Source: Methylobacterium dankookense
GTDB taxonomy: Bacteria; Pseudomonadota; Alphaproteobacteria; Rhizobiales; Beijerinckiaceae
DNA length: 64,000 bases
NCBI RefSeq assembly: GCF_902141855.1
Contig: NZ_CABFVH010000003.1
Coordinates: 186,001 to 250,000, forward strand
Reading direction: 5' to 3'
Shown: one piece after another, positions 8,430-17,064 of the stretch
Position numbering within the stretch: position 1 is the first letter of the stretch
Layout of the letters: each line of letters starts with the position of its first letter
The notes under the pieces: model-generated
Told to the model about the DNA's origin: nothing
What the model saw: the letters and a program-made list of their open reading frames with translations, nothing else
The model's database searches: none
Translations under genes and position numbers: made by a program

Positions 8430-9315
8430 ACGGCGTGACGATCTCCTCGGGCGGCAGGACAGGCGGAGCGGCGCGCGGGCGCAGCCGCTCGGCGCAGGCG
8501 ATGCCGCCGAGCACCAGGGCGAGGGCGACCGCGTCGGACGTCTCGAAGGGCTCTCCCACCACCAGCACCGCGAGCCCGGCGCCGAAGACCGGCACGAGGT
8601 TGACGAAGAGCCCCGCCCGGTTCGGGCCGATCATCTCGACGGCCGACAGGAAGGTGAGCTGCGCCGCGAGCGACGGCCCGAGCGCCACGTAGGTCACGAT
8701 CAGCCAGCCCGTCGCGGTCGGCCAGATCAGCCGGCCCGCGGCCCATTCGGCGAAGAGCGGCGGCAGCGAGGTGACGAGGGCCGCGGCGGCGAGCGCCGCG
8801 AAGAAGGACAGGCCGGAGGCTTTCGGCCGCGTCGCCAGCGCCACCGTGTAGGCGGCGTAGAGCAGGCAGGCCACGAGCATCAGCAGGTCGCCGCGGTTGA
8901 AGTCGAGCCTGCGCAGCACGTCGAGATCGCCGTGCGAGGCGGCCACGCCCGCCCCGACCAGCGTCACCGCCACACCGATGCCCTGCCCGAGGGAAACGGG
9001 CTGGCTGTAGGCGAGGTAGTTCAGGACGAGGACCAGGACCGGGATCGCCCCCTGCAGCAGGGCGATGTTGACCGCGCTCGTATAGGCGCCCGCGGCGTAG
9101 AACAGGCTCGCGTAGAGCGTGTAGCCCACCGTGGCCATGATCAGGATGCGCAGCCAGGAGCGGGCCAGCACCGTGCGGTCGGCCAGGATGCGCCGCCGCG
9201 CGATCACCGCGAGGATTGCGCAGGGGAAGGCCCAGCGCAGGGTCGTCAGGGCTTGAGGGGAGACCTGCCCCGGCGCCCATCGGGCGGCGACCACGTTGCC
9301 GGCCCAGACCAGCAT
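8413..9315 (-). CDS. EamA/DMT-family transporter
   Basis: The protein has about ten hydrophobic segments in two EamA repeats (for example AIPVLVLVLNYLAY in the first, PVFGAGLAVLVVGEPFETS in the second). DMT exporters move small metabolites across the inner membrane; the substrate cannot be told. The ATG at 9315 falls inside the first membrane segment: the preceding in-frame codons read AYLLLLFT. Upstream no ATG, GTG or TTG occurs in frame before the infA stop. Only a CTG at 9376-9378, overlapping the infA TGA, would give a full first helix. The true start is therefore uncertain. Confidence 0.88.
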   Translation of the reverse strand: MLVWAGNVVAARWAPGQVSPQALTTLRWAFPCAILAVIARRRILADRTVLARSWLRILIMATVGYTLYASLFYAAGAYTSAVNIALLQGAIPVLVLVLNYLAYSQPVSLGQGIGVAVTLVGAGVAASHGDLDVLRRLDFNRGDLLMLVACLLYAAYTVALATRPKASGLSFFAALAAAALVTSLPPLFAEWAAGRLIWPTATGWLIVTYVALGPSLAAQLTFLSAVEMIGPNRAGLFVNLVPVFGAGLAVLVVGEPFETSDAVALALVLGGIACAERLRPRAAPPVLPPEEIVTPSPPGR

Positions 9316-9374
9316 CGTGAAGAGGAGGAGCAGGTAGGCGCGGCCCGCCCGGGGGCCGGCCGCGAGGGGCGCGC

Positions 9375-9650
9375 TCAGCGCCGGCGGAACTGGCCGCCGC
9401 GCATCGGCGGGCGCGGTCCGGAGGAGCGCTCGTCCTTGTGGCGGAACACGAGGCGGCCCTTCTCCAGGTCGTAGGGCGACATCTCGACGGTGACGCGGTC
9501 GCCCGCGAGCGTCTTGATGCGGTTCTTCTTCATCTTGCCGGCGGTGTAGGCGACGATCTCGTGGCCCTGGTCGAGCTGCACCCGGTAGCGCGCATCAGGC
9601 AGGATCTCGAGAACGAGACCGTCGAACTGCATCAATTCTTCTTTTGCCAT
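9375..9650 (-). CDS. infA: Translation initiation factor IF-1
   Basis: This 91-residue protein is a single S1/OB-fold domain: [20 protein letters not shown], then [38 protein letters not shown]. It occludes the ribosomal A site during initiation, with IF-2 and IF-3. It has a basic C-terminal extension (~15 residues, [12 protein letters not shown]) longer than the 72-residue E. coli protein, as is common in Rhizobiales, and fits the second, cold-shock-like copy often found there. It is immediately upstream of the EamA gene on the same strand. The 286 bp upstream are gene-free. Confidence 0.96.
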   Translation of the reverse strand: MAKEELMQFDGLVLEILPDARYRVQLDQGHEIVAYTAGKMKKNRIKTLAGDRVTVEMSPYDLEKGRLVFRHKDERSSGPRPPMRGGQFRRR

Positions 9651-9936
9651 TCACCCTCTCCAGTCGGACCGTCTGGAAACAGGCGTTCCGGCATACATGT
9701 CATCTCGTGCAAGTGCATAAAAACGCGGCAGCGCCCGTCCCGATCCCTGCCGGCAAGTCGCGGGCAAGGTGGGCTGGGCGCCGGAGCGTGCCCGGATTTA
9801 ATCGCCGCCGCGCCTATCGGCAAGTCGTCGCCGCGCCGCGGGCTCCGCTCCTCGACAGGATTTCGGCACTCTGTCTGGTCAAAGCTTGATCAGGCAGGTT
9901 CCTGCAAGCCTCCCGCGAGCCGCCTCGGGCGGGATC

Positions 9937-11046
9937 TCAGGGCGCGTCGTTGCCGGCGAAGTCGAGGCGCCCGTCGGGCATCCGCTTCCAGACCCGCAGG
10001 GCCACGGCGCCGGGCCGCGGATCGCCCGCGGCGTCGAAGGCGACCGGGCCGATCGCGGTGCGGAAGCTGCCCGCGCGCACGGCCTCGGCGAGCTTCCGCC
10101 CATCCGGCACCCGCGCATTCCCCTGCGCGGCGAGCGCCTGGGCCAGCACCTCGACGGCGGCGTAGCCCACGCCCGCGACGAGGTCGGCCTCGGGCGTGCG
10201 GGGCGCCGCCTTGCCGCGCGGATCAGGGGGGCGACGCTCGGGCACGAGGGTCATCACCGTCCCCTCCCCGGCCGGACCGGCGGTGGCGGGGAAGGCCGGA
10301 TCGAGGATGCCGTCGCTCGCCACCATGGGCCCGGTCAGCCCGGCCTCGCGCAGGGCCCGGGCGAGCAGGGCCGCCTCGGGGGCCAGGCCGCCGAAATAGA
10401 CGGCGCGGGCACCAGCCGCCTTCAAGCGGCCGGCGACATCCGCCGCGTCGCGGCTGCCGCGGGGCAGGCTCTCGAAGGCCGCTTCGCGCAGGCCGCGGGC
10501 CCGCAGGGTGCGGGAAACCTCCTCGGCGAGGCCGCGGCCGAAGGTGGAGCGGTCGTGGACCAGCGCGACGCCCTCGGGAAAGCGCGCGGCGAGCCAGGCG
10601 CCCGCCGTCTGCGCCTGCTGCGCGTCGCCCGGCGACAGGCGGAACAGGTTCCAGAGGCCGCGGGCGGTGAGCGGCGGATAGGTCGCGGCGGGCGCGATCA
10701 CCACGGTGCCGGCCTCCTCGTAGGCGGGCGCCGTCGCGGCGACGAGCGAGGATTGCAGCGGACCGACCACGAGGCGCACGCCCTCGGCCGCGAAGCGCCG
10801 CGCCACGCCCAAGGCCTGCTTCGTGTCGCCGGCATCGTCGGCCACGACGAGGACGAGGCGGCGCCCGCCGGCCCGGTTGAGATCGGCCACCGCCTGCTCG
10901 GCGCCGAGGCGCAGGCCCTGCCCGAAGGGCGCGTCCGGCCCGGTCAGTGGGGCAGAGAGCCCGATCTTCACCGGGGCGGGCGCCTGCGCCGCGGCGGGTG
11001 CCCCCCAGAGGCCGCCGAGGGCGAGGAGGGCAGCTACGATCCTCAC
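9937..11046 (-). CDS. ABC transporter periplasmic substrate-binding protein, LivK/branched-chain amino acid type
   Basis: I start at GTG 11046, giving 369 residues with signal peptide VRIVAALLALGGLWGAPAAAQ. The mature protein opens with VKIGLSAPLTGPDAPFGQGL, the hallmark of type I periplasmic binding proteins of the LivK/AmiC class. LVVGPLQSSLVAATAPAYEE and VALVHDRSTFGRGLAEE are typical of the first lobe. The GTG overlaps the glcF stop (GTGA), so the gene is translationally coupled to glcF. No permease or ATPase gene accompanies it. Being tied to glycolate oxidase suggests a hydroxy-acid or related ligand, or a sensor role, but that is inference. Confidence 0.88.
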   Translation of the reverse strand: MRIVAALLALGGLWGAPAAAQAPAPVKIGLSAPLTGPDAPFGQGLRLGAEQAVADLNRAGGRRLVLVVADDAGDTKQALGVARRFAAEGVRLVVGPLQSSLVAATAPAYEEAGTVVIAPAATYPPLTARGLWNLFRLSPGDAQQAQTAGAWLAARFPEGVALVHDRSTFGRGLAEEVSRTLRARGLREAAFESLPRGSRDAADVAGRLKAAGARAVYFGGLAPEAALLARALREAGLTGPMVASDGILDPAFPATAGPAGEGTVMTLVPERRPPDPRGKAAPRTPEADLVAGVGYAAVEVLAQALAAQGNARVPDGRKLAEAVRAGSFRTAIGPVAFDAAGDPRPGAVALRVWKRMPDGRLDFAGNDAP

Positions 11047-12389
11047 TCGGCGGCCTGCAGGGCGGGCTTGCGCGCCACATGCTCCAGCGCCTCGGGGCGC
11101 GGGCCGCCGGTCGCCCAATCGAGCAGCTCCACCGTGTGCAGGATCGGGATCTCGGTGCCCTTCCCGATCTGCGTGGCGCAGCCGATATTGCCGGTGGCGA
11201 TCAGGTCCGGCCGCATCCGCTCGATATTGGCGACCTTGCGGGCGCGCAGGCGCCCGGCGATCTCGGGCTGCAGGATGTTGTAGGTCCCGGCCGAGCCGCA
11301 GCAGATATGCCCCTCGGGCACGTCCTTCACGGTGAAGCCCGCCCGCTTGAGGAGCGCCTTCGGCTCGGTGCGGATGCCCTGGCCGTGCTGCATCGAGCAG
11401 GCGGAATGATAGGCCACCACGAGGTCGGTCTCGACCACCGGCTCCATCAGGCCGAGGGCGGCGACGTATTCGGTGACGTCCTTGGCGAGGGCCGAGACCC
11501 GAGCCGCCTTCTCGGCATAGGCCGGGTCGTCCCGGAACATGAAGCCGTAATCCTTGATGGTCGTGCCGCAGCCGGAGGCCGTCACCAGGATGGCATCGAG
11601 GCCGCCGCGCTCGATCTCCCGGGTCCAGGCGTCGATCGCCTGCTTGGCATGGGCGTGGGCGGAATGCTCCTTGCCCATGTGGTGGGTGAGCGCGCCGCAA
11701 CAGCCCTCCGCCGCCTGCACCACCTCGACACCGTGGCGGTTGAGGAGGCGGATCGCCGCCTCGTTGAAATCCGGGCGCAGCACGCTCTGGGCGCAGCCGC
11801 GCAGCAGCGCCACCCGCCGGTGCGGGGCGTTGGCGGCGGCCGGCGCCGGGAAGGTGCCGGGCCGGTCGGTCGGGTTGCGTCCCGGAAGCCGGGCGGGCGC
11901 GAGGTCGAGCATCGCCGCGAGCCGGTTGCCGACCCGCGGCAGCCGGGCGACGAGCCCGCGGAACGGGCTGCCGAGCCAGGCCGCGAAGAGCGCGAGGCGG
12001 AAGCGGTTCGGATAGGGCAGCACGAAGGCGAGGAGCGCGCGCAGCAGGCGATCGTCGGCGCTCCGCCGGAAGGTCCGCTCGATATGCGTGCGGGCATGAT
12101 CGACGAGGTGCATGTAGTGCACGCCCGAGGGGCAGGTCGTCATGCAGGACAGGCAGGTGAGGCAGCGGTCCACGTGACGCACCACCTCCGCCGAGGCCGC
12201 CTTGCCGCCCTCCAGCATGTCCTTGATCAGGTAGATGCGCCCGCGCGGGGAATCGAGCTCGTCCCCGAGCAGGAGATAGGTCGGGCAGGTCGCCGTGCAG
12301 AAGCCGCAATGCACGCAGGTGCGCAGGATCTTCTCCGAGGCCGCCATCGCCGGGTCGGCGAGCTGTGCGGGGCTGAAATTGGTTTGCAC
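11043..12389 (-). CDS. glcF: Glycolate oxidase iron-sulfur subunit
   Basis: I choose GTG 12389 because VQTNFSPAQLADP matches the conserved GlcF N-terminus (448 residues). Two 4Fe-4S motifs are visible: CVHCGFCTATCP and CLTCLSCMTTCP. Two CCG-type heterodisulfide-reductase-like motifs follow (CCGALTHHMG, CCGSAGTYN). GlcF transfers electrons from the GlcD/GlcE flavoproteins to the membrane quinone pool during glycolate oxidation to glyoxylate, relevant to photorespiratory-type salvage and the serine cycle in methylotrophs. It follows glcE by 47 bp and overlaps the binding-protein gene by 4 bp. GlcD, the catalytic subunit, is not in the window. Confidence 0.95.
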   Translation of the reverse strand: MQTNFSPAQLADPAMAASEKILRTCVHCGFCTATCPTYLLLGDELDSPRGRIYLIKDMLEGGKAASAEVVRHVDRCLTCLSCMTTCPSGVHYMHLVDHARTHIERTFRRSADDRLLRALLAFVLPYPNRFRLALFAAWLGSPFRGLVARLPRVGNRLAAMLDLAPARLPGRNPTDRPGTFPAPAAANAPHRRVALLRGCAQSVLRPDFNEAAIRLLNRHGVEVVQAAEGCCGALTHHMGKEHSAHAHAKQAIDAWTREIERGGLDAILVTASGCGTTIKDYGFMFRDDPAYAEKAARVSALAKDVTEYVAALGLMEPVVETDLVVAYHSACSMQHGQGIRTEPKALLKRAGFTVKDVPEGHICCGSAGTYNILQPEIAGRLRARKVANIERMRPDLIATGNIGCATQIGKGTEIPILHTVELLDWATGGPRPEALEHVARKPALQAAE

Positions 12390-12436
12390 GGTCTTGTCCT
12401 CGGGCCCTTGGCCGTCTCGTTCCTTCCCGGCGGGCG

Positions 12437-13612
12437 CTACACGCCCGCATACATGCGGCCCGGGTTGAGCACCCCGGCCGGGTCGTGCGCCGCCTTGATG
12501 CCCAGGCTCACCCGCATCAGCGGCTCGGCGAGCGGCTCGAAGACGGGCACCGCCGCGCGCACGGCGTCGGGCGCCCGCACCAGCGTCGCGTGGCCGCCCT
12601 GCCCCTTCACCGCCGCGCGGATCACCGCGGCGCCGGCATCGCCCGCGGCCGAGGTCTCGAGCCAGATCAGGCCGCCGCCCCAATCGTAGTACCAGCGCGC
12701 CTGGAGCCCGCGGGCGATCTCGGCCGCGAGCGCCGGGCCCCGCATCGGCGCGGTGGAGATGCGCCAGACCGCCCCCTCCCCTGCCGCGAAGGGATGCACG
12801 TCGCGGACCGATTCCCAGAGGCCGGGCTCGTCCGAGACCTCCGGCGCGCCGAAGCGCTTGAGGAGCCGCGTCAACTCGCCGAGCCGGTAGGCGATCGAAT
12901 CCGAGAAGCCCTCGACCCGCATCAGGGTGCGGGCCTCGGGGGCGCCGATCCCGGCCGGCAGGTGGGCGGCGCCGGTGAGTTCGAAGGGCGAGCCGAGGGC
13001 CGCCGCCAGGGCCTCGACCGCGCGGGCATCGTCGAGCCCCGTGAAGACCAGGGTCGAGACCCGCTCCTGCACGGGCAGCACCTTGAAGGTCACCTCGGTG
13101 AGGAGCCCGAGCGTGCCCCAGGAGCCGGCCATCAGCTTCACGAGGTCGAGGCCGGTGACGTTCTTCATCACGCGCCCGCCCGACTTGATCGCCTCGCCCC
13201 GCCCGTTGACGAATCGCACGCCGATCAGGCTGTCGCGGGCGGCGCCCGCATTGATGCGGCGCGGGCCCGAATTGTTGACCGCCGCCACCGCCCCGAAGGT
13301 CGGCTCGCCCGCGGAGCCGAGCAGCCGGCGATGGTCCATCGGCTCGAAGGGCAGCATCTGGCCGCGGGTGGCGAGCAGCGCCTGCACCTCGGCGAGCGGC
13401 GTGCCGGCGCGGGCACCCACCACCATCTCGGCGGGCTCGTAGAGGGTGATGCCGGAGAGCGCGGCCGCCGAGAGGGTCGCCTCGTCCTGGGCCGGACGGC
13501 CGAGCCGCGCCTTGGTGTCGCCGCCGACGAGGCGGAGCCGCTCGCCGCGGGCGGCCGCCTCGCGCACGAGTCCCGCCGCCTCGCCCTCGTCCCGGGGCTC
13601 GTATGACCGCAT
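12437..13612 (-). CDS. glcE: Glycolate oxidase FAD-binding subunit
   Basis: The 391-residue protein has an N-terminal FAD-binding type 4 domain: LRLVGGDTKARLG, then GEPTFGAVAAVNNSGPRRIN and the conserved SGGRVMKNVTGLDLVKLMAG. The C-terminal half matches the GlcE cap. It forms the glycolate dehydrogenase complex with GlcD and GlcF. Only glcE and glcF are here; the next gene upstream on this strand is a flippase, so glcD must be elsewhere. The ATG at 13612 (MRSYEPRDE) is the natural start. Confidence 0.95.
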   Translation of the reverse strand: MRSYEPRDEGEAAGLVREAAARGERLRLVGGDTKARLGRPAQDEATLSAAALSGITLYEPAEMVVGARAGTPLAEVQALLATRGQMLPFEPMDHRRLLGSAGEPTFGAVAAVNNSGPRRINAGAARDSLIGVRFVNGRGEAIKSGGRVMKNVTGLDLVKLMAGSWGTLGLLTEVTFKVLPVQERVSTLVFTGLDDARAVEALAAALGSPFELTGAAHLPAGIGAPEARTLMRVEGFSDSIAYRLGELTRLLKRFGAPEVSDEPGLWESVRDVHPFAAGEGAVWRISTAPMRGPALAAEIARGLQARWYYDWGGGLIWLETSAAGDAGAAVIRAAVKGQGGHATLVRAPDAVRAAVPVFEPLAEPLMRVSLGIKAAHDPAGVLNPGRMYAGV

Positions 13613-13736
13613 CGTTTCCTGCCCGAACGTGCCGGCATTCCGCCGTGCCGGCTCTCCTTATGGCAGGATCCTGCCGCTTTGCATCCGCGATTCAAGAGCG
13701 CGGCATGACGGCCGGCGGCATTGCTCTGTGACCGGG

Positions 13737-15179
13737 CTACTCGGCCGGGGCCGGGCAGACCGGGCGGAAGCGGGCGAGCACGTGGCCGCGCAGGCCGGCG
13801 ATGTCGAAGATCCAGACCAGGATGCCGTAGAGGCCGATGCCGAGCGGCAGGCAGGTGGCGAGCGCGAGGCCCGGCGCAAGATGCCGGAACGGCGCCAGCG
13901 CCAGCCCCATGGCGAGGCAGGCGGCAGCCGAGGCCGCGATCTCGCGCCAGGGCAGGTGCAGGCGGTCGGGGCCGGGGAGCGCCCGCACCGCGAGCCAGAA
14001 GAAGGCCGCGACGAGGCCGAGGGTCTGGGCCAGCGCGATGCCGGCGCCGCCGAACATCGTGGGCAGGACGAGGAGCCCGGCCGCGTTCACCGCGAGCCCG
14101 ACGCCCGCCGCGGCGATCACCGGCAGGGTGCGGCGGCGGATCTGGAAGATCGGGTTGATGGCGAAGAACATCATCGAGAGGCAGAACAGCCCCGGGATCA
14201 GCAGGCCCGCATAGAGGACGAAGGGCCCGCGATAGGCCTCCGGCACCACGATCTCCTGCAGGGCCGGCAGCACCGCCCAGAACCCGACCGCGCAGGGCAG
14301 GAGCAGGGCCACGACCACGCCCGCGTTCCGCCCGACCTGGGCCTCGGCGGCGGCGCGGCCCTCGAATTCCTCGGCCCGCACGGCGAGTTGGAACAGCAGC
14401 AGGTCGAGGGCGGTGCCGAGCGTCGTCAGGCTGCGTCCCGTCACGTCCGAAGCCAGCGCGAAATAGCCGGCCTCGGCGAGATCCGCATGGACCGCGATCA
14501 CGCTGCGGTTGAGGAAGGGCATGAGCTGGTAGACGGCGTTCGCCGCGATGAGCGGCAGCCCGTAGGTCATGAACAGCCGCCAGGTCGTGCCCATGCGGTC
14601 CCGCGCCAGGGGTGTCGCCGGGTCGCGCAAGGGGCGGTGCAGGATCACGATCGAGAGCAGGCAGCTCAGGCCCGCGACAGCGAGCACCCAGGCCGGATGC
14701 GCGAGGTACCACGCGGCGGCGGCCATGCCGGCAAAGGCCAGCACGTTCTTCACCGCCACGAGGCCGAGATAGAGCCGGCCGTCGAACCGGGCGCGGGCGA
14801 GCGCGGCGTGATAGTCGAACACCCCGTTGCCGAGCGCCGCCAGCATGGTCCCGGCGAGCACCGCGCCGCGCCCCTCTGCGCCCGCGTCGCTGTCGACGAG
14901 GAGGCTGACCGCGGCGGCCGCGATCAGGCCGAGGCCGACCAGGGCGTAGGCCCGGTCGAGGCCGTGGCGGATCCAGGGCTCGTCGATGCGCACGCGGCCC
15001 GAATAGAAGCGCGTCGCCGACAGGCGCAGCCACTCGAACAGCACGGTGTTGAGCACGATGGCGCCCGCCGTCGCCAGGGCGAACAGCCCGAAATCGGCCG
15101 GGCCCAGGAGCTTGGCGAGGATCAGGCCGAGGACGAAGTTCAGGCCGGCGTTCAGGACGAATGCGGCGATCACGGCCAT
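13737..15179 (-). CDS. Polysaccharide/lipid-linked oligosaccharide flippase, MOP superfamily (Wzx/RfbX-like)
   Basis: The 480-residue protein has 12-14 hydrophobic segments. It opens with VLNAGLNFVLGLILAKLLGPADFGLFALA, split by polar loops, typical of Wzx and O-antigen flippases (AKLLGPADFG is the family signature). TYGLPLIAANAVYQLMPFLN begins the second half. It would flip undecaprenyl-linked sugar units across the inner membrane for exopolysaccharide or LPS. It stands alone; the glycosyltransferases in this window are 4 kb or more away. Confidence 0.88.
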   Translation of the reverse strand: MAVIAAFVLNAGLNFVLGLILAKLLGPADFGLFALATAGAIVLNTVLFEWLRLSATRFYSGRVRIDEPWIRHGLDRAYALVGLGLIAAAAVSLLVDSDAGAEGRGAVLAGTMLAALGNGVFDYHAALARARFDGRLYLGLVAVKNVLAFAGMAAAAWYLAHPAWVLAVAGLSCLLSIVILHRPLRDPATPLARDRMGTTWRLFMTYGLPLIAANAVYQLMPFLNRSVIAVHADLAEAGYFALASDVTGRSLTTLGTALDLLLFQLAVRAEEFEGRAAAEAQVGRNAGVVVALLLPCAVGFWAVLPALQEIVVPEAYRGPFVLYAGLLIPGLFCLSMMFFAINPIFQIRRRTLPVIAAAGVGLAVNAAGLLVLPTMFGGAGIALAQTLGLVAAFFWLAVRALPGPDRLHLPWREIAASAAACLAMGLALAPFRHLAPGLALATCLPLGIGLYGILVWIFDIAGLRGHVLARFRPVCPAPAE

Positions 15180-15438
15180 GGAGCAGCCTTCGACAGTCGC
15201 GCCCCGCAGCGGGGGCCGGGCTCACGCACCGGGCAGGATCCGGGCCGTTCGCGGAACCGCCCCGCCGGGGCGGCGCACCGAGCCTGCTGCATAGCGGAGG
15301 AGCGCGTAAGAATTCCCTAATCCGACGTGCGCGATCCGACGCCCCGCGCCGGGAGCGGGCCGCCCGGAACCCTCCGGCCGCGCTTGCCGTTGGTCGCCCC
15401 GAAGACGTCCGCAACGACGTTCACACCGGAGAGCTGCC

Positions 15439-15678
15439 ATGCGCCTCATCATCCCCGCCGCCGCGGCCCTGCTGACCGCCCTCACCGTCCAGGCCGCCAC
15501 CGCCGAGACCACGGTGATCCGCCGCGACGGCCCCGACACCGTGGTGGTCGACCGCCCGGAGGTCGAGCACAAGACCGTGACGACCCGGGACAGCGGCGAC
15601 GGCTGCTCCTCGAAGACCGTGACCAAGACGAACGAGTACGGCGATCGCAAGACCGTCCATAAGGAGACCTGCGACTGA
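15439..15678 (+). CDS. Small exported protein with Thr/Lys/Val-rich body, function unknown
   Basis: The 79-residue protein has the signal peptide MRLIIPAAAALLTALTVQAA (cleavage near ATAE). The mature ~57 residues are polar, with alternating Thr/Val (TTVIRRDGPDTVVVD, KTVTTRDSGDGC) and two cysteines, C55 and the penultimate residue, that could form a disulfide. The layout is shared by small periplasmic proteins annotated as hypothetical in Methylobacterium-like genomes. The ATG is preceded by GGAGAGCTGCC. Confidence 0.7.
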   Translation: MRLIIPAAAALLTALTVQAATAETTVIRRDGPDTVVVDRPEVEHKTVTTRDSGDGCSSKTVTKTNEYGDRKTVHKETCD

Positions 15679-15703
15679 GGCCGATCGGGCCAACGCCTTT
15701 CGT

Positions 15704-15736
15704 GCCTCGATCCCGACGCAGGGTCGGGATCGAGGC
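15704..15736. terminator. Perfect 14-bp hairpin between convergent genes
   Basis: GCCTCGATCCCGAC and its exact complement enclose the 5-base loop GCAGG. It lies 25 bp after the small exported gene and 55 bp after the stop of the opposing acetyltransferase gene, so it can serve both transcripts. No T-run follows. Confidence 0.6.
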
Positions 15737-15791
15737 GCCCGGCGGACGACCGCCGCCGCGCCGTCGCGCGGGCAGGCGTCGATGAGCACGG

Positions 15792-16367
15792 TCATCGACG
15801 CCTGGTATGAGGCGAGCTCTTGGACGACGCCTTGCCGCGCGGCGGAGCCTCCTGCCGCGCGGGAGGCGCGAGCGCCTTCTCGTAGCGCCACGCCTCCATC
15901 CCGTCCTCATAATAGTCCGGGCGCACGGCGAAGCGGCTGTAGCCGCGCCGCTCGTAGAGACGGATGCCGGCCCCGTTATCGGCCCGCACCTCCAGGCGCA
16001 GCCGGTCGCAGCCGCGGGACAGTGCCTCGTCCTCCGCCGCTGCGAGCAGGCGCCCGCCGATGCCGAGCCCGTTGCGGCCCGGTGCCACCGCGATCGAGGA
16101 GAGACGGGCGATGCGGCTGGCGCGCCGCCGCTCCAGCACCGCGGCGCCGACGAGAACCTCCGCGCGGCCGTCCTCCACCAGAGCCACGATCACGTCCATG
16201 GTCGCCGAATCGACCGCGTGGCGGATCGCGCGGCGCTCGGCCCGGTCGGTGACGAAGGCGGCGTGCTCCAGGGCGACGAGGGCGTCGATGTCGGCGCGGC
16301 TTGCGGCCCGCAGGGCGAGGCGCGCCTCGGGCGGGGGCAGGACCGCTGCTGCGCTCACGGACGGCAC
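15792..16367 (-). CDS. GNAT-family N-acetyltransferase (RimI-like)
   Basis: The 191-residue protein has the GNAT fold. Motif A is RLSSIAVAPGRNGLGIGGRL, with the acetyl-CoA pyrophosphate-binding loop. Motif B is in RADNGAGIRLYERRGYSRF. The layout resembles ribosomal-protein alanine acetyltransferases, but the substrate is not predictable. The C-terminus is a Pro/Lys/Arg-rich tail. The gene stands alone. Confidence 0.85.
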   Translation of the reverse strand: MPSVSAAAVLPPPEARLALRAASRADIDALVALEHAAFVTDRAERRAIRHAVDSATMDVIVALVEDGRAEVLVGAAVLERRRASRIARLSSIAVAPGRNGLGIGGRLLAAAEDEALSRGCDRLRLEVRADNGAGIRLYERRGYSRFAVRPDYYEDGMEAWRYEKALAPPARQEAPPRGKASSKSSPHTRRR

Positions 16368-16653
16368 GGGGACATCTTACCTCGAAGGCCTGATCGCGAT
16401 GCCGAGCCGGCATCCGCTTCGGCAGGGCGCATCTAGGAGATGCCCGCTCGCACGGTCTTTGGGAAGCCCGGCCGGCCTCGGCGCGGCGATTCTGCAACAG
16501 CGGCGCCGGAGCCGTCGATTTTCCGGGGGCAAGCCGGGAATATCCCTTGTCGCCCCGGGCCGCCGCTCGTATATCCGCCTCGCCCAATTTCGCACGTGCC
16601 TGTGGCCGCGTGCCGGTTGGTGGGCATCCGGTCAACTGCCGGACAGCCGCCAG

Positions 16654-16723
16654 GGGTCTTAAAGGATCGATGGTCGCAAGGGTGGATCCCTACGGCCGGC
16701 ATCCGGGTGGCGACACCAGACCC
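16654..16723 (+). promoter_or_regulatory. Structured 5' leader RNA upstream of the ornithine/lysine decarboxylase (speF-motif-like)
   Basis: By eye this folds as nested helices. GGGTCT (16654-16659) pairs with AGACCC (16718-16723). Inside, GTCGC (16673-16677) pairs with GCGAC (16710-16714). That helix encloses two hairpins, AGGG/CCCT (16679-16691) and CCGG-CAT-CCGG (16696-16706), giving a three-way junction. All pairs are Watson-Crick. It sits ~340 bp before the decarboxylase start in a ~690-bp gene-free leader. Alphaproteobacterial genes of this type are known to carry a conserved leader, the Rfam speF motif. I believe this is that element, but I could not run a covariance model. Confidence 0.6.
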
Positions 16724-17064
16724 TAACAACAACCGGCAGCCGGAGGCGAAACCGGCGAACCCCGCTCTCCACGGGGGACGCAGCTTAAAGCAACGACGAA
16801 CGGGCTTTTTTGGTCTCGTTGGCCCTCCACAGGCCGACACCGAAGAGGCTTGTTTCTCTTTGCCCGGCGTGCGGTTGGGGTTTCCCCATACCAATCCACG
16901 GCAGCTTCCGGGTGCTCTGCGCCCGTGTCCGTCCGCGCGTCTCCAACGCGTGCGGACGACGCGACGCATCGCCCCCTGACGCCGACGGCCGCGCAAGGCC
17001 GTCAGATCGCGACATCGTGTGCCCGATGGGATCGGGCGCCGCCGACCTGTGCTGGGGATCGTCC

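Noticed and set aside
13446..15320. A 624-codon frame opposite the flippase and glcE
   Set aside because: Very Arg/Glu/Gln-rich and hydrophilic, spanning two real genes on the other strand.
16810..17064. An 85-residue N-terminal extension of the decarboxylase
   Set aside because: The family begins near MTDRIRDFLRVRRD; the upstream residues have no similarity to the family and overlie leader DNA.
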